From: Conus ventricosus
Taxonomy: Eukaryota; Mollusca; Gastropoda; Neogastropoda; Conidae
Assembly: GCA_018398815.1 (NCBI GenBank)
Contig: CM031611.1
Span: 79,807,236 to 79,871,235, forward strand
DNA: 64,000 nucleotides
Direction: 5' to 3'
The translations under genes were made by a program, and so were the position numbers. Within the stretch, counting starts at the first letter, position 1. The number at the start of each line of letters is the position of its first letter. The notes below the pieces were generated by a model. It did not search any database, was not told the origin of the DNA, and saw only the letters and a list, made by a program, of their open reading frames with translations. Shown in pieces: positions 61,030-64,000 of the stretch.

Positions 61030-61345
61030 GTGTCGTGTTAGACGGACATGGTGACGCCCTCCGGAGGAAGAGCTCACTCACATCGGCTCCGCGACTAAGC
61101 AATTACTGTCGTCAGTAGGGGGCTTAGTAGACGGTGTCCTGATTATGTTCGATCAGAGCAGGCGCTACTGAACACTACTGAAGTGACTCGGCAGCAGTGC
61201 AGTGTCTCCTCAGGTGGGTTGCCTCTTCACGACTTGACATTGACTGCTCCCTGTGGATTGCTGGTGCCAGGGCTGCTGCGGACTGGGCCGGGCTGTGGCT
61301 GTGGATGGGGTGTCGGAATGAGCGGCATGGGTTCACTGCCACTGA
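61030..61345. mobile_element. Dispersed repeat copy 2
   Basis: About 300 bases closely match 16780-17495 (CGCCCTCCGGAGG, GACTAAGCAATTACTGTCG, AAGTGACTCGGCAGCAGTGC, TTGACATTGACTGCTCCCTG, GTGTCGGAATGAGCGGC). It carries only one CCGGGCTGTGGCTGTGG unit. Confidence 0.8.
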
Positions 61346-61369
61346 GGTGGCACAGAAATGGGATTGCAA

Positions 61370-61409
<40 letters not shown>

Positions 61410-61410
61410 A
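61370..61410. repeat. (GA)n microsatellite
   Basis: GA repeat between copies 2 and 3 of the dispersed repeat. Confidence 0.9.
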
Positions 61411-61439
61411 GGAGAGAGAAGAGAGTTCTGTGTGTCGTC

Positions 61440-61775
61440 AAGGTCATGGGGACAGTCTTTGGATGGACATGGCGGCGTTCTTCGGAGGCGGATGCTAACT
61501 TACACACTCACATCGGCTCTGAGAGTGTTCATTGTCAGAAATGCGTTTAGTTGATGGTGTCCTGTGTGTGTTTGATCAGAAGACGCAGCACTCAACATTG
61601 TCTGAAGTGACCTAACAGCGGTGCAGTGCAGTGGTTGCTTCATGATAAACTATGCTGAATGTTTACTGAGGACTGCTGTGCCGGGCCTTGAACTGGATAA
61701 GTCTGGCTGTGGCTGTGGAGCGGAGGAACCGGAAGTGAGCAACATGGGAGTGACGTCACTGAACGAACAATATGG
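61440..61775. mobile_element. Dispersed repeat copy 3, diverged
   Basis: Shows the same order of blocks as copies 1 and 2 in weaker form (ACACTCACATCGGCTC, GGTGTCCTGTGTGTGTTTGA, TCTGGCTGTGGCTGTGGAGC), and is followed by another (GA)n tract at 61793-61838. Confidence 0.7.
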
Positions 61776-61799
61776 AAGACGAGACGGCAAAGAGAGAGA

Positions 61800-61832
<33 letters not shown>

Positions 61833-61844
61833 GAGAGAGTTTAG

Positions 61845-62265
61845 TTAGTTACAAAATGCATGGCGTGTTTCTTCTTTGAATGTGTACTCTTTTTCACCTA
61901 AAAGAGTATCTAAACGTTCCGTGTTGTCAAGCATGCAAAGTTACTGGTGTGTGTGTGTGACAGCAGTTAGCATGCAACAAGGATGGAATAACATGCCATG
62001 AGTGTTTCTGACCCTACTTCAATCTCCCATGGTACCATGCAGCAAATAATTAGCGGTGGAAAAGACGTGCAAATAGTGTATGCAGTGCAATGTATCATAT
62101 GAGTTCATCGCCACAACTAGCTTTTTTTCCCCCACGTGATATAAGATTGCAGCTCTACCCAATGACGGAACACGTTTCCGGGGCATAGTGTCATTCATTG
62201 TTCGTTATTCGGTTTTGTTTTGTTTTTCCTATTTTTTCCCCTCTTCCTCTCTTCCTCCCTCTCGT
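61845..62265. other. Intergenic, nothing found
   Basis: No feature supported. Confidence 0.5.
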
Positions 62266-62274
62266 GTACCATGA

Positions 62275-62655
62275 CATTTTTTTTTCATTCTTCTTTCTTT
62301 TATCTGTGACTTTGTGCCGTGACTTTTTTGTATTGTTCTTTCTTTTATCTGTGACGTTGTGCCGTGACGTTTTTTTTTTTCATTCTTTGTTTTATCTGTG
62401 ACGTTGTACCGTGACATTTTGTCATCCTTCTTTTATCTGTGACGTTGTGCCGTGACGGTTTTTTTTTTTTCATTCTTTGTTTTATCTGTGACGTTGTACC
62501 GAGACATTTTTTCATCCTTCTTTAATCTGTGACGTTGTGCCGTGACGGTTTTTTTTTTCATTCTTTGTTTTATCTGTGACGTTGTACCGAGACATTTTTT
62601 CATCCTTCTTTTATCTGTGACGTTGTGCCGTGACGGTTTTTTTTTTTTTCATATT
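62275..62655. repeat. Pyrimidine-rich tandem repeat, about 45 bp half-unit, 8 half-units
   Basis: Half-units contain TTTTATCTGTGACGTTGTGC then CGTGACG followed by a T run and TCATTCTTTG or TCATCCTTC. Two alternating types make a higher-order unit near 90 bases. Confidence 0.9.
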
Positions 62656-62979
62656 GACAAATAAATTATGGCTGCTGAAGAAGGAGCATCAGGGCTCCAA
62701 AAGCTCCGAAAAAAAAAGGTGTTTACGTGTTATATTTGGATCATACATTTCTTTTTTTTTTTTTTTGTCTATTGGTTTCTGTCTGCGTGTGTTTGTTTAG
62801 CCGTCAACAGAATTTTGACAGGGACAATACCCTCTTTGCTGAGAGTTCCTTTACTACTCCAAGAGCGTGCTGAACATGTGATTTCAGCTTATTGTCCCAT
62901 CTAAAACATTAGCATCCAAGCCACTCCTGAAAATCTGATGGAAACTAAAAAAATAAATAAAAAAGAAATGAAATAAAAA

Positions 62980-63574
62980 AGCAGCCCGGGTCCGACTCGA
63001 ACCAAAGAGTCTAGATTTCTGTCTTTCTAGTTGAATAAATTAGTCAGCGGACGACCACTTTTTTAAAATCAGCATTGATGGGCCCAAAATGATATAGATT
63101 TCTGGTTCTCTAGGTGAGTACTTTATTCAGCAGACCACCGCTTACTATAAGTAATCACAGGCCCCCAAAGAGAGAGATTTCTGGCTTCCTAGGAGAGTAC
63201 ATTATCCACCAGATCACCTCTTTGCTAATGATAATGATAGGTCCCATAAGATGTAGATTTCTTGTTTTCTATCTGAGGAAATTATTTTAGGCCACACTGT
63301 ACTGTTGGTATTGACTGGCCCCAACAGACAACACATTTATGGCTTTCGAGTTTATTAAAGTGTTCAGCGATCCACCCCTCTACTTTCAGTATCAACCGGC
63401 CCAAAGACACAGATTTAACGATTTCTGAGGGAACACATTATTCAGCAAACCACCCCTCATTATTAGTTATTACACGTACCTAATGACAGAGATTTCTTGC
63501 TTTCTATGTGAGTCCATTGATCAGCAGATCATACTTTTATTGCGAGTAATGACCAGCCCCAAAAAACATCTATT

Positions 63575-63575
<1 letters not shown>
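62980..63575. repeat. Old degenerate tandem repeat, about 85 bp, roughly 7 copies
   Basis: Recurring blocks in fixed order: AGATTTCTGGCTTTCTAGGT-like, GAGTACATTATTCAGCAGAC-like, CACC(T/A)CTT, AGTAATNAC and GGCCCCAAA. The copies are diverged but the spacing is kept. Confidence 0.7.

Positions 63576-63576
<1 letters not shown>

Positions 63577-63632
<56 letters not shown>
63577..63632. repeat. (CA)n microsatellite
   Basis: Uninterrupted CA repeat. Confidence 0.94.
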
Positions 63633-63633
<1 letters not shown>

Positions 63634-64000
63634 ATCGGTGATTGTGTGAAGAAGATTGAAAACTTGGTGCAGTCTTCTATTCATTTCTTACAGACAGAGC
63701 GTGTGAAAGCAAACTTTTGAGCAATCATCAAGAAAATGTCCAGCAGGTTATTAACTACTTTTCGAATCCTAAGACGAGGTTTCACGACATAAATTTGTTT
63801 GTGTGATATGTACTTCCACCATGATTTATTTGCTATGTCTTCGCAACTTCAAATCAGGAAGATACTTCCTAGGTTTGCTTTTTTTGTACGATTATTATAT
63901 ATGTACAGATATCAGCATGTTGATGTTGATGGAGATGTGTTAAGGAACTTACATTCGCTTGATTTGAGGGCCTAGATTATCTGTGTCAAAGGAAGGCTGT
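63633..64000. other. Right end of window, nothing found
   Basis: AT-rich sequence with no gene, RNA or repeat that I can support. Confidence 0.5.

Overview
The window is eukaryotic nuclear DNA from an invertebrate animal. Genes are broken into short exons by long introns with canonical GT/AG sites. There is heavy (CA)n/(GT)n, (GA)n, poly-C and minisatellite content, and many decayed retrotransposons and tRNA-derived SINEs. The repeat landscape and the protein sequences suggest a lophotrochozoan, most likely a gastropod mollusc; this is inference, because nothing here fixes the species.

Gene 1 occupies the minus strand of roughly the left 41.5 kb. It encodes a DIS3L2-type 3'-to-5' exoribonuclease. 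I could place a candidate 5' UTR exon (near 41539), a start-codon exon (37531-37533) and 16 further coding exons running leftwards to 1571. They cover a long lysine/glutamine-rich N-terminus, the cold-shock domains and the first part of the RNB catalytic domain. The 3' end of the gene lies beyond the left edge. Its introns hold a PIF/Harbinger transposon remnant (15253-16159), three LINE fragments, two tRNA-like SINEs, a 1.75 kb inverted repeat, two unusual palindrome-built foldback elements and several large minisatellites. Some of these arrays touch splice sites.

From about 41.6 to 57.9 kb I see no confident gene. The stretch holds simple repeats, minisatellites, a SINE, three LINE 3' fragments, an 750 bp polypurine tract and a nested foldback element (54897-56032).

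Gene 2 is on the plus strand at 57898-60485. It is a two-exon class A G-protein coupled receptor of the NRY (melatonin/moody/Tre1-like) kind, with a very long third intracellular loop. The last 3.5 kb carries two more copies of a dispersed repeat also seen at 16.7 kb, then pyrimidine-rich and degenerate tandem repeats.

Both genes share one oddity. Conserved coding sequence repeatedly changes frame by one or two bases, often at short homopolymers, and exon lengths disagree with splice phase by the same amount. The simplest reading is uncorrected indels in a long-read assembly rather than two independent pseudogenes, so a conceptual translation of this window will be wrong at those points.
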